The position numbers and the translations under genes were made by a program. Positions 46,520 through 58,687 of a stretch of DNA of 64,000 nucleotides are shown piece after piece. Below the pieces are notes generated by a model. It did no database searches. It was not told the DNA's origin and saw only the letters and a list, made by a program, of their open reading frames with translations. This DNA is from Dipteris shenzhenensis (lineage: Eukaryota; Polypodiophyta; Polypodiopsida; Gleicheniales): NCBI GenBank assembly GCA_047967505.1, contig CM106540.1; one strand, 5' to 3'. Numbering within the stretch: position 1 is the stretch's first letter; each line of letters starts with the position of its first letter.

Positions 46520-49500
46520 ATGGCACCTCAAACTATTCTACTGAAATATCTGCAATCTCAAACACTTGCTATTAGATATACTACTAAGTTTTGTGAGGTT
46601 GCATTAACAGACATTAAGGACCATTTTGCCATTGGAGATCAAGAGATTCAAGTACATCAACAAATTGGAATTGAAGATGTTGCTATTTGTCAACCTTTGG
46701 TGGATTTGGAAGGGGGAGAGAAAGGGTTCAAATTGGATGGCCGAACCCATCAACATTTCATGGTGGTCGTAACAAAAATAGTGTCAAATGCATCATCAAC
46801 TTCTGTTGAAGAGGTGAGTGTACTTACAATGTTGCAAAGGCTTCCATTGTCTAGCTCTGTGCATGTTGCCTTTTCAAGTGTGCAATCGATGCATGTCGTG
46901 CAAGAACTTCTAGCGAGATATGATGGATATGTTTTGTTTGAGCTACCACTAATAAGTTCAGGCTCTCCTATGAAAGGAATGGATCAGAGGTGTGATGGGC
47001 ATATTTGGACAGAGTATACGACAAGCACACAAGAATTTTTTAGAGGTGTTGTAAGATTTAGCAGATGTGGAGGTTATTTGAGGTGTTATAATGTGGATTG
47101 TGCTTACAATGAGCACACTGGTTTAGTAAATGAAATATAGTGGAAAGGCAAGCTAAAGAAGACACCCTCTGTAGGGCCACTCAACAAGGAGATAGGAACA
47201 TTAGTTTGCAAGCATTGTGGTGAGTCACCAGAGTGTGTAGAACCATGTGCTGCAATCATGTACTATTGTCTCCCGCATGACCGTGAAAGAGTTACTAGAT
47301 GCGCAATTCATATGGGTATGCACAGTCACCCTGTGGAACAAGGGATCTCAAGGCAGAAAAGACAACAGGTAGAGGACATGGTTTTGATGTGTGCTAAGGT
47401 GTCTCCAAATGCATCCTATAAGAACATTGAGATGACAGTTACAAGAGACATATTGATGGATATGTTGCTTGTTGATGAAGACACTAAGCATGAAGAATTA
47501 ACTGAGACAAGGCTTAATGAAATGCTGGAAACAATAACCCCTTTGTGCCATCGGAGGCGCCTTCAAAGATCTATTGAGTGTGCAATAAAGAATTCTCCCA
47601 TTGGTGATGGAGGCTTGGATGCAATCCTTGCCTTGAAGAAGAGACATACTTATCCTTTCCTGCAAAGTATATTGTTTCCTGGCCAACTACAAGATAAGAG
47701 TCAACCTCATATTTTTAAAATGTCCTCTATAGGCCCTGCCTCTGGAGTAGATCTTGTTAATAGAATGAGGCCTAGGGGAAATCTTGGTCAAATGTGGGTG
47801 CATTTTGATCATATACAACATGTTAAAGGGTAGGCCACTATGGCTGCTCATGTATATGACCCCTATATATGTGAGCTATTAACCATTGCTACATGTGAGT
47901 TTTAAAGTACTAAACACAGATGCACAGGTGCAATTTTGGCACATGTTAAATGAGCAAATGTTTCAAAATGGATTTGAGAAACCAGACTTTCGAGGATTTA
48001 TGGCAGATAGTGCTAGTTCAAATTGGTTGGCTGTAAGGACTGTGTACAATGAACAACCGAAAAATAGAATGGAGGGAAAGGAGAGAACTTGTATTTTCCA
48101 TTGGGAAATGAGTATGGTTGATCACAAAAGACGCTGCATTACCTCTCAATTTCAAGAGGAACACAAATCATTATGCCGAAGTTGGAGAAACGCAACCATA
48201 GATGCTACAGTAGATGAATGGAAAAATAGGATTAGAAAGTTTTGGTCTCCTACCCATGTGAAGGAAGGTGAATTGACTGTCCTCCAAGTGTGGATGGCCT
48301 TTTGGGACATTCGTGTTAGTCAATGGGGAGGCATGTTCTTAATGCAACATGAAAATGTTGGCTTTGTAGCTACACTGAATCTATCTGAGAACAAGCACTC
48401 TAGCATTAAAGCGGGTCATGGGTTGCAAAAATATGTGTCTCTATACGAAGCTTCGATTTCAGATCTTGCAATGAGTGCTTTACAAAGTACCCATTATCAT
48501 GCATACATGTTAGGAAAGCACTCTGGGACTGGACCAGATTTGGAGGTTTTACGAAGACGAGTTTCTGAGGGTAATTCAAGTAGAGCACAACAAAATAAGC
48601 TTGTGGATTTAACAGAGGTTGTGCTAGAAGAGGCTGGATTGAACTCTCCAGAGTTGAAGAGACCATGGTTGAACCCTTGATAACAAGAAGAAAGAGGGGT
48701 TCAGGATTACCTACTGAGGAGCATGAACTAGACAGTCATCGTCTCGAGTACATCACAGTGACAACAAATAGAGTGCTTGGTAAAAGAGGAAAGCCAAATA
48801 TAGCAAGCTATTTAGGTCAACCAATTTGTAAAGAGACAGATGTGCATGTTGCCAATTGGGCAATACGGAGAACTGATCCACACAGTGTTGTCACATGCTT
48901 TGGGTACATGAAAGATATGCGAAGGAGGTGTGGGGTGTTGATTAATGCACAAGGTAGAGGGGCTGGTTATGGAGTGCCCAAATGGAATCACAGAGCAATT
49001 TAGCTAGTTTTGCAATACAACGGTGACCCATACTTGGAACATGGATCGATCTATTCAAGGTGTGCCAGGGGATTCACCTGGTGTGTGGAAGGTTGCTGAG
49101 GGAACCTCTCTAAGTATTGAAGAGAGCTGAATTGATAAAAGCAGGCTTTGTCCTTGAGGATGTTGGGCAAGGTGATCCAGTGCAACAAGGCAACACAGTA
49201 AGCCATGCACATCCATGTCATCCTGATGGAAAGATTGTGAGATGGAGATCTAAATTGAGTAAGGAATTCAAAGAAAGGATTGCGAAGGCAATGATAGAAA
49301 GTGGCGAGGTTTTGAAAGAGGATATCATTGTTCCAAATGTGTCGCATGTGTTTCACGTGTGGACTCCAAGCTCAATAGCTAAGAAGGTTAGTTACACTGT
49401 GACAATTGCGGAGTTTCCACGTTGTACTTGTTTGGACTTCGCACAACATGATGCAAAAAAAGAATGCATACATGCCTTGCAAACACATATACTTCATATT

Positions 49501-49618
49501 CATTTTGGTGCTCGGCCTCGTTGCAGAAGTCCATCAATTCATGCATCAGGCTGCACTTACAAAGGTAGAGTTGTTTCATGCCTTAGCCGGTGGTAGAAAC
49601 CTTGCACGCATGGAATAG
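46520..49618 (+). pseudogene. MULE-like transposase gene, copy B
   Basis: Homologous to the gene at 31563-35461 and in the same orientation relative to its methyltransferase-like neighbour. It starts at ATG 46520. Domains in order: an N-terminal region; a Cys/His finger (CYNVDCAYN, CKHCGESPECVEPCA, ending GMHSHPV); and a DDE-like core. The core has Asp in VHFDHIQ (47807-47809), Asp in FMADSASSNW (48006-48008), a CIFHWE block and Glu in LNLSENKHSS (48387-48389). After it come a weak AT-hook-like GKRGKP, the WAIRRT domain, and a SWIM finger split by a frameshift (CTCLDF near 49424, then PCKHIYFIF in another frame). Stops at 47138-47140 and 47831-47833 and frameshifts near 48665 and 49010 disable it. 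Unlike copy A it reads through all three places where A has introns. Confidence 0.75.
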
Positions 49619-51035
49619 GTGCTCAAGAAGGTGACAAAATCCTAACATGTGCAGAGTGTATGGAGAATGGTAGCAATGTATGGGAGATGAAAAGAGATCC
49701 CTGTCTCAATTTTGGTAATGTTTTACACACACAATAACAAGGATTTGTGGGTTTGGTATATCAATACCTTTAGTCTTTACAAATGTTTGAAAGTAAGTAG
49801 AGCCAAACAAGTGTGGAGTAGATGAAAGACACATCTCTATATTTCTTTGGTATCTATTGCATAAACATGTCAGGGATACTTTTTCTAAGTGCAAGGTCGA
49901 TGGGCTATGATTTTCATATACATGGAAATAATGAAGATCTTTTGGTATGGACTAGCTTCAGTACCTTTGGTATTTCACTCTACTGTGCATGAACTTTTTT
50001 TCCATTAAAATACTAGATGCATTATGAAATATGCTCCACTACATAAAGCAAGTACGTGAAAGTGGACTGATGGGATTTGATTGTTTGAGAACTAATTTGG
50101 CATCACTACCTACCTGGCTTAATTCGTTGCATAGCTTCCTTACTGTTACTAAATGCTTTCTCGAATGGCTTAACCCATTTCCATAAATTTAAGGTGCCAT
50201 GATAAAGGAGACTGTGAAACTCTTCTATCCTCAAATTATTCATGACAAATGTGTATGGCTTTGAAGTACAATACAATGTCATGCTAAAGCCAAAATAAAA
50301 GTTTATTTCTATGCTCATATGATGTTAGGATAAACGGATAAAAGATTAGGAAGATAATCCAAAAATTGACGCTTCTTATGCTTCTTTTAATTTGTTGTAA
50401 ATAAGAAATAGATACATATATAAATAGATTTTGATCCATGTGAGAGGTAATACATATATAGACGGATTTCATTCATTTATGTGAGGTAATGGATCTTTAG
50501 AGGTACCTATAATGAGAAAAAGGATGCATAGAGCCTATAGAAACGAGTAGCACCTTTCCTTACCACACTTCTGGCCCTTTCATGTTTCCAATTGTATTTG
50601 ATGTTGGTTAAAGTATTCTTTCCCCAATACAATAAATGAATGATTTGGATGATCTAGTCACTTTTTTATGCTCGGTGTAATAGCTCTACTCGGATTTTCT
50701 TGCTCGCTTTGGTTAACCCTCCATGGCAGTGTCAATCTTGAAGCTTAGAGGAATTAACCATATGTAAAAATAATAGTGATAGAAGTACTATGTGTTTCCT
50801 AAATTAGTGCCACAACATAGTTATAGTTTTCCAAAAACCACAAAGATAATGGCACATTCCTTTTAGTTTGCAAAGACGACCAACATTTCACAAATCCTTC
50901 AAAACAAAGATAGACCAAAAAGCATCTGCTAAGCACCTAACATGTGTGGACTCAAAGCTTATATCCACCACCTACAAGGAAATGCTTACAAAAGGCCCTA
51001 TACATGAAGGCATCCCATGTAGATACTACCCCATG
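49619..51035. other. No gene seen
   Basis: This AT-rich DNA lies between copy B and the P450. I looked for a terminal inverted repeat matching the left side of copy B and found none. Confidence 0.4.
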
Positions 51036-53365
51036 CTAAAGTACTAAGGGGGTTTTGGGTATGGGGAGTGCCTCAAGGGGATTAGCCATTGGAAGATTAC
51101 CTGTCATCACCTCGGAGATGTCCACCTCTCCCTCCACTCTCCAATTAAAGCAATGTAATAAATTAGCCACCACCAATGGCACCACTTGTAGGGCTAATAG
51201 CATGCCTGGGCAGCTCCGTCTCCCAGACCCAAATGGAATCAACTCATAGTGGAGTCCTCTCATGTCCACCTTACTACTCATAAACCTCATAGGCATGAAC
51301 TCCTCTGGCTTCTCCCACAATAGCTCGTCCCTCCCTATTGCCCATACATTCACATACAAGGTTGCCCTCGCTGGAATTCTGTAGCCTCCTATCTCACAAG
51401 ATTCATGTGATGCATGTGGTATCAAAAATGGGACAGGTGGATGGAGTCGCATTGATTCTTTCAGCACAGCTTGCAAGTACATAAGGTGAGGTAGGTCGGA
51501 CTCTTGCACGAATCTATCCTCACCTGCCAATACCATGTTGATCTCTTTTTGGAGCTTCTCTAGCTCCTTCGGATGTCGTATCAATTCTGCCATGGTCCAT
51601 TCTATGGTGAGACTGCTTGTATCAATCCCCGCACCAAATAGTTCCTATTGTGAAGAGTGAACAATTGGCCAAATCAAAGGAATCAATTATTAGTACCCTA
51701 TTTTATCATGCTAGAAGGCAACATAATATATGAGCATGCACTAGTCACATGTGTGTGTGTGATGTGGTTGGTGATGTGAAGGTGCGCTTCCTCTTAACAA
51801 AGTGCATGCCGACGACGATCTACAAACATTGAATGGCAAATCAAGGAAATAATACATGGTCTTAGCCAATAGGTTGATAAAATCCCTAATCTAAAACTGA
51901 GTAATTATGTAAGACTTACCATGAGCAAAAGCGAAATCCAAACATACCATTATAATGCAAGATTCAATAAAGTCAATCTTGATGGTAAACAAGGTGCAAT
52001 AAACTCAATCTTGATTCCAAAGAATAGATGAATATATGACCTCTATTATTTTAATAGATCATCAAATGCAAGAAACAATAGCACAACCATTTGTTTTAAT
52101 AGTCAACAAACAAACTTTTAAAGCAATAAACAAACAAACTTTTAGAAGCAATAAACATGGCTAACTTAGTTTACGTACACATCCTTAACTTTGGGGAAAG
52201 TCTAACTCTTTCCCATGTCTTGAACGCCTAATTAGCAAAGAGAAACAACATATTACACAGCCAACAAAAATGCAAGCATAAGCTCCCTATTAAGCCTAAG
52301 GGCCATAGGCATGGAGTAGTATAGCGCAATTTCACAATTACTAGATTTTCGAAGGCCTTGGTTTAGGAGGCCAACTCTAGTTTAAAAAATAGGATTTTTC
52401 CATTTGTCTACTATCGTAAGTTAGCACCCAACCCGAAGAATAAGATAGTTTAGGCACTCAAAGGCAGAGCTCATTACCACCATCAATGACTTGAGGGAAT
52501 CGATCGTTTCCTTGTCTCGCCTCTCCGTTTGGGCCAACATGACATCCAGGAGGTCGTGCGTTGAAGTGTTGCCTTCTTCCCTCCTCAAACGCTCCTCCAC
52601 AACCTCACTCAAGTATTTGTCGAAGCGCTGGTGAATCCCATGCATGACACGCTTAGTCTTCACATCTAGCCATCCTAGCAGGGGAAAGAAGTCTCCTATC
52701 AACACAGAGTTTAGTTTGCTGAAAGCTTCCAAGGCCACACTATGCAACTCGTTACCGGCTCCAGTCTCCCAGTCCACCATCCTTCTCGAGAGCACCAGTC
52801 GCGCTATAACATTCATGCCCACCATGCCCACACACTTTTTAACCCCTACACATCGTTTGCCTGCCCCAGACTGTCGCTGGATATACCGGATCAAAGCGGC
52901 CACCTCCTCATGCCTGACGTGTTCGTAAGTTTGGAGCCGCTTCTGGGTGAAAAGCTCCAGGGTGCAAAGCTTCCGGAGCTCCCTCCATCGAGAGCTGTAA
53001 TTAGTGAAAGCGAGACCGTTCTCCTGCCCATACAGCAAGGCGTCAGCCATTCCGAAATGTGGGCGGTCCGAGAAGTTCTTGCCGTGGGTTTGCAAGAAAT
53101 CTTTAGCAAGCGCCGCGGAAGACACGACCACGGCGGGGACAGAGCCAATGCGGAAGTAGCAGAGGGGTCCATATTGGCGGGCGAGGCGAGCGAAGGCGCG
53201 ATGAGCAGAAACGGAGTTAGCGAGGATGAAGGGCAGGTTACCGAGGAAAGGCCAAGGGCGAGGGCCTGGAGGAAGCTTGGAAGAACGAGAGAAAAGAGAG
53301 AGGAAAAGAAAGGTGGCAAGGAAGAGAGAGGTGGCTATGGCGATGGGGAGGTGAGCAAAGGCCAT
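51036..53365 (-). CDS. Cytochrome P450, A-type (CYP71 clan)
   Basis: A two-exon gene: exon 1 53365-52478, exon 2 51644-51036, with a phase-0 intron (GTAATG...ACAATAG). The product is 498 residues, the usual length. It starts with a hydrophobic membrane anchor (about residues 5-26) and the Pro-rich hinge KLPPGPRPWPFLGNL. The C helix has WRELRK, the I helix AGIDTS (301-306), the ExxR motif ESMR (359-362), the PERF-like block FMPMRF, and the heme loop FGSGRRSCPG with ligand Cys about 441. All key residues are present and no stop or frameshift is seen. It should be an ER-bound monooxygenase that uses a P450 reductase. The wording resembles plant CYP71-clan enzymes of phenolic or terpenoid metabolism, but the substrate cannot be read from sequence. 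The ATG at 53365 sits right before the anchor. No clear TATA box was seen upstream. Confidence 0.93.
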
Positions 53366-54316
53366 AGCTGAGCAAGCGAGCTGAGCTGCAGAACAAGGGG
53401 AATGGAAGAGCAGAGAGTTGGAGAGTCTAAAGAAAGGTGGGATGACACTGTCTACGGCCGCTCGCCACCATTGAAGGCCTGCCCTTTTTTTGCAGTCGGT
53501 ACTGCTAAAAAGCTGCGAATCACGACTCGCTTTAAATGGACTTGAAGAGCGGCGACTCGGTCACCAGTTCTATTGCCAATGAAGAATGATTACAACCTCT
53601 ATGCCACTGTGGCACGCCCAAGAGACCGTCCCCATACCATCGCTAGTTGCGATGCAGGAGGAAGCTTGTCGGAGGGCCTTCAACTGTGGGAGATCATCCC
53701 CATACAAAGCTTCCAACGATTGCTGGAACCGGTTCACAGCCGATGGAGATACATCCGGTCCCTCTGCCCCCCTCACTGCAAGCAACAGAAACTCTGCCCG
53801 CGTTTGAAAACTGGCTCCAGCCAGTTCGCATCTTAGGTAGGAGGTCTTGGGGTACCCCGGCACCCCCCAAATTCTCGTCTGAAGCTGGTGTGGCTGGTTG
53901 CAGAGGCGCTAGCAAGATTGTAGGGGACTGCCCCATTTAATGCAAAGCCTCCCTAGGAAGCTGGTGTGGGGGGGGCGTATGGGGAAGGCCTCTAATACCC
54001 TCGCATCCCCCCAACGGTTTAATGCAACATACATGGGCACTCGAGCGTCATTGGCCATTTGAATCCGTTGTAGATGATATGTATATCATCTGATCTGCTT
54101 CAAAATCATGTAAGGCCCGATCGAATTATGCATTAGACTCTTGAAAAGGCCAATACAGTAATACCGAATCCCCCAAATTGTATGCTATGTTTGTAATTTC
54201 TTTGTTGTCAAGATTGTGCAATTTGCAAATTTCGCACAACAAGGAGGACCTTACGAGTGGTTGAACATGCTCTAGATGATGGTACCAATCATTTGCGCCT
54301 TTGAATCCTGGAGTTT
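53366..54316. other. P450 upstream region and unassigned DNA
   Basis: The P450 promoter should lie just right of 53365. A minus-strand frame at 53570-53863 (RAEFLLLAVRGAEGPDVSPS near its start) looks protein-like but has no recognised domain, and its plus-strand shadows are equally open. The GC-rich part near 53850-54020 with CCCC runs resembles retrotransposon DNA. Confidence 0.3.
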
Positions 54317-55169
54317 ATGGGACCATTTAAACCGGCATCCCAATATAATGGAAACAAATACATAGTGATGGCTACAGCCTACTCGACTAAATGGGTGGAA
54401 GCACAGGCGCTCAGGGATAATTCGGCAGCTAGCACAGCAAAGTTTATATACAAAAATATCATCACAAGATTTGGATGCCCAATCGAATTAGTATCGGATC
54501 AAGGAACTCATTTTTTGAACACCACAGTGGAGCAACTGGCTCGGAGGTGCACATGGTAATACATAAAATGGCCATGACGTATCACCCACAAAGTATCACC
54601 CACAAAGAAATGGAGAGGTAGAGAGTAGCAACAAGACCATGAAGCGGATCTTGAAAATGACTCTCAGAAAATTGGAAGGACTAGGATATGAAGCTTGATT
54701 CAGCATTGTGGGCATATAAAACGGCATTTAAAGCAGCTACAGGCATGACACCGTTTCGATTGGTATACAGTCTAGAGGGAGTTGTCCCAATGGGAGTTTA
54801 TCACATCAAGTTTATGGATTTCTGTGAAAAAATGACCCCAAAAGAATCCGTGCAGTTCCAGCAGGAACAGTCACTTCACCTGGAGGAAGACCAAATTCAG
54901 AGGCAATACACGGTTCAAATCATTCAAAAGAGTGGCATAAGGCATGGGTAAACTGGAACATTAAGTTCAAATTGTTTAGAGTGGGAGATCTAGTCTTGGT
55001 GTATAATTCGAGGTTGGGAAGATTCCCGGGCAAGCTCAAGCTGAGGTATCAAGGCCCATATCGGATTGTGGAACACCTCAAACTGGGGACTTTCCAAATA
55101 GCAGATCTACATGGCAATAGGTTCCCAACATTGGCTAATGGGTTCTGCATGAAGCCATACAGGAGCTGA
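54317..55169 (+). pseudogene. Ty3-gypsy integrase C-terminal half
   Basis: Three plus-strand frames give the end of a gypsy Pol protein. The first has MGPFKPASQYNGNKYIVMAT and KWVEAQAL around the first catalytic Asp region (here Ala at the usual Asp of VATDYFTKW), then FGCPIELVSDQGTHFLN with the second Asp. The DNA at 54590-54620 reads YHPQSNG-like sequence ahead of ALWAYKTAFKAATGMTPF, the usual block after the glutamate. The last has FRVGDLVLVYNSRLGRFPGK and LRYQGPYRIVEHLKLGTF, the chromodomain-less C-terminal domain. Frameshifts at about 54560 and 54950 break it. No reverse transcriptase is found to the left. Confidence 0.85.
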
Positions 55170-57599
55170 CGACTCTGTTGGAGGATCCAAAAATAAAATT
55201 CTTAGTAGGGTCAATGTACAGGTATAATATGGAGGAGGCGGTGGCCTATATTTACTGGAGTGATAGTTTGCACGTGTGGGTGAAACTGAGGGGATTTAAA
55301 TGTCACACAATTTGATTTCGCCATCATCTCAGTCCTTCAAACTGGTGGGAACATGTGCACAATCTACTTCACTGATTCAAAACACAATATGTGAGGCCTC
55401 CTACGATCAAACAGACCATTGCTTATAGTAGACACTACAAGTGCTATGTTGCAAGCTCAAGCAGATTCCGATTCTCAGACAATATCAAAAAGCATGGGGA
55501 AGAGGATGGTGTCTTTTGGACCATCTAGGACACTGCGTTCTCAAGCACAAAGGTTGGAAGATCTCGAGAAGCAAGTGGTGTAGTTAGACCTACAGCAAGC
55601 CAAGTGCGTAAGTCAGTATGCTGCTGTTGAGTCATCTCCACTTTTGGATTTTAAATTTTATATGGATGATGATGTCTCCGAAAATCTAGTCTAGTTAAGG
55701 AAAATGGAGCTAGAAGGGTACCACAATTGCCATTAGTGGAAGTGGCAAGTTAACATAGAGGCAGACAAGTAGTTTGCTTGATATCAAGATTCAGGGGGAT
55801 ATGTAGCACCATGAGTATAGGTGACTGAGCAGGTGGTGTCGCCAGGTATTTAATTTACAATGGTATCTAGAGGCACCTACGAAGCCAAAAATGAAATGCA
55901 CCCCACAACAGATGGTTATAGAATTGGGAATGCCTCAGACTATAAGATTTTATTATATGATTAAGAATTGTAGAAATCGAGTTCACCAGAAACAGTTTTA
56001 ATGATTTGTAGAGCACATCATGTTTCTTATGAAATATGACTATATGTGGGAATCAAATTATTTAGTTATTCTTTCGACCAAAAGCAGATGCAAGTACAAC
56101 TAGGCAGGGATAGTACATGTAAGAATAATGGGGAAGCTTTGGGCAAAGAAAGACACAGAAGTGTTAAACAGTCAAAGCTCAGACAAATGGTGGCAGGTCT
56201 TTTTGAATATGCAAAAATAGTTACACGGCCAAACAAACCTTGAAAAGAAGGGGATGATGCTAACAACCTAGACAGGATTCCACTTATAGAAGAGGAGAGG
56301 GCCAAGTTGAAATCAATTGGATACACGAACAAGGATATTGAAGAATATTACACAAAGACAAAGATTGTAGAGGGTGTATTACCATCTCCACCTTGGAGTA
56401 CTAATCCTACAAGGAGGTTAATGAAATTGAGGTTCAAACAATGGAACAAAAAATTAGAAACAAAGGAAGACAATGGATTGGACATCCCAGACTTGGCCAT
56501 TGGAGAGAAGGAATGAGATGTCCAAATTGAGTTAACCATGCATACAGAATTCGATCATGAACAAGAAGAGATGGATATGCAGTCATTTGCAGCACAAACA
56601 CTTTTAGAGTTGGTAGACAAGATTTGTGACATATCTGAACAACAAAAGTACATAGAATAATGGATTGAAGGAAAGGTTGGAAATATATTCATATCATGGG
56701 CCAGTTCCTTTGAGTAAAGACTTGAAAAATCAGTAGCTTGAGCTGTAGAGTTATCTTAAGCACCTAGAGATTCATCTAACTGATCTTTTAAAGATCAATA
56801 AATCTTGTCTTCTTCCAAACCATCATCAACTGTGTTTTTTAACAAAGCGTCATGATTATCACACAAAAACTAGTTCTGTATTTTTCAACATAGAGACAAA
56901 TCTATACTAATATTTATATTACGTATATAGTTTCAATTTTGCTAATCAAATAGAATAAAATTGGGATCAAAATATTTTTCTGTAGACTGTGTAAAGTAGT
57001 TGCGTGTAGGAGTAGTGTAAATCTTGGTACAGCATCAAGCTCTTTACTATATTTCCAGCATAGTCTTGGATTGATGTGATGATTACATCATGAAGGGAGC
57101 ATGTGTCAACGCTATCCCTCAGCATAAAATAGCATTTGTGTGCTAAATGTCCATCAGTAAAGCATCCCACAAGGCAATAGGGGCCTATCAGTGCATCCAA
57201 AAAGGATTGCAATGCATCCAAATGGCTTGTAAAGCATCCACTACAACCCAATGCAAACCACAAATGAGCACACATGGCTTAGACTACAACCAAAGTGATC
57301 TGCATAAGGTATGTCTTAAAACTCACTACCCCATGGCAATGACCACTATAGAAAATAATACTTGAGATGCCTAAAAACATGGGTATCAGTACATAATTGA
57401 ACTTAGTAAGACAATCTGCAAATATCTCTCTTCTATTAGAACTCCAAAATCCCAACCGATGGATGCAAAATGGGGAGCCGACCCTTATAGTTTACCAAGC
57501 AACAATTAAAAAACCTTAGGTAACGTAGACCTTAGCCAAAATGCCACATAGCACCTATGTAGAAATGTGAAGAAACATACAACAAAGAAGAAAAATGTT
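55170..57599. other. Unassigned DNA right of the gypsy relic
   Basis: A plus-strand frame at 56307-56516 (IEEYYTKTKIVEGVLPSPPW) and one at 56046-56243 look partly coding and may be gypsy gag-related remains, but I cannot name a domain. The rest shows no gene. Confidence 0.3.
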
Positions 57600-58414
57600 G
57601 ACACAGAGATCTATAACTCAAAAAATCCTTCATTGAATCACGAAAGACTTTGTAGTGGCACATAATTTCTTCCACAAATCTTCCATAGTCTGCTTATTTA
57701 CTATAATGAAATAAACTGACTCTGCAAGATGAAGTTTGACAATAGAATTTGCTAATGCATCAGGTAGAAGTTTTGGCCCATCCTCAATCCACCAGAATAG
57801 AATGGTGTTCTGTGCAAGCGGGTCTGAACCACAAGCATCCGAAATGGAGGAAGGGATCCAAACTTTGAAATGCTTGCTCTGACTAGTGCTTCTACTCCTT
57901 CTTATAGGCTAGCTGGAAGCTGAATGGAAGCTTGGAATAGCTTTAAAAGTGGAGGACAAAGCAATGAGCTCACAAAGTAATTTCATAGCAGGGGACACCA
58001 TATTCACTACATGGGTCTCAAATCACACTTTTTGCTTCAAAAAACTATCACAATGCTCAAGAGAGTCCATATCTAGCTAATGGTCACACCCATGAGGTTC
58101 TCTTGGGCAAATCAAACAAGAACCCATAGACTTTATCCATCCTCTTGAGAAGCTACAACAACATGCTTTGGGCTCTATGCACAGACACGAGCTCAGCTAG
58201 ACCACTTGCGCTCTGATATCAGTTAAGAGATCTCAACAATGAAAGTAGAATGAAAGAAGGTGAGAGAGAGGGAGAGCCAAAAGAGAGAATGACACAAGTT
58301 TTGGTGGGTGCATAACACCCTTATCTTCTATGTCATCCATATGTGTGTGTGTGTGTGTGTGTTTGAGTATTGTACATAAATGGGGTTAAGGTATAGTGGC
58401 CTTTAACCCCCACA
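57600..58414 (-). mobile_element. Copia-like gag/LTR relic with primer site (family R, copy 2)
   Basis: In minus orientation, right to left: an LTR of about 190 bp (58223-58414) that contains a (TG)n microsatellite and ends ACCCCCACA on the plus strand; a degenerate primer binding site (58209-58221, two mismatches to the consensus); a leader; and a gag segment at about 57850-57640 reading LPDALANSIVKLHLAESVYF and then TMEDLWKKL, which matches copia gag. The leader and gag 3' side share ATCTATAACTC and other blocks with 35880-36877. Confidence 0.7.
58342..58362. repeat. (TG)n microsatellite
   Basis: This is a pure TG run inside the LTR relic; the other LTR copy lacks it. Confidence 0.97.
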
Positions 58415-58687
58415 GATCAAGGACAAAAAGGGGACAAAAACCATACACCCTAATGACCAGACCTTCAATAGAGCCCCTAAATCCTCTCCCATACTCGAAT
58501 GAGTAGTTGAGGATCAATCACAAGGATCATCTGTAATAAATACTAGACCTTCAATAGAGCCCCTAAAGCCTCTCCCATACTCGAATGAGTAGTTGAGGGC
58601 TAAACACAAGGATTGTTAGTAAACAATCTTTTTCAAGATTCATTTGGCAACAAGTAAGAGAAGAGGACAATATGTAATTTTATAGAT

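Noticed and set aside
38311-50700. Terminal inverted repeats for copy B
   Set aside because: I compared both flanks with the element A ends and with each other by eye and found no match; the ends may be lost or too diverged.
52742-53371. Plus-strand open frame of 209 codons opposite the P450
   Set aside because: It is the antisense of P450 exon 1, rich in Arg/Gly/Glu from GC-biased third positions, with no domain.
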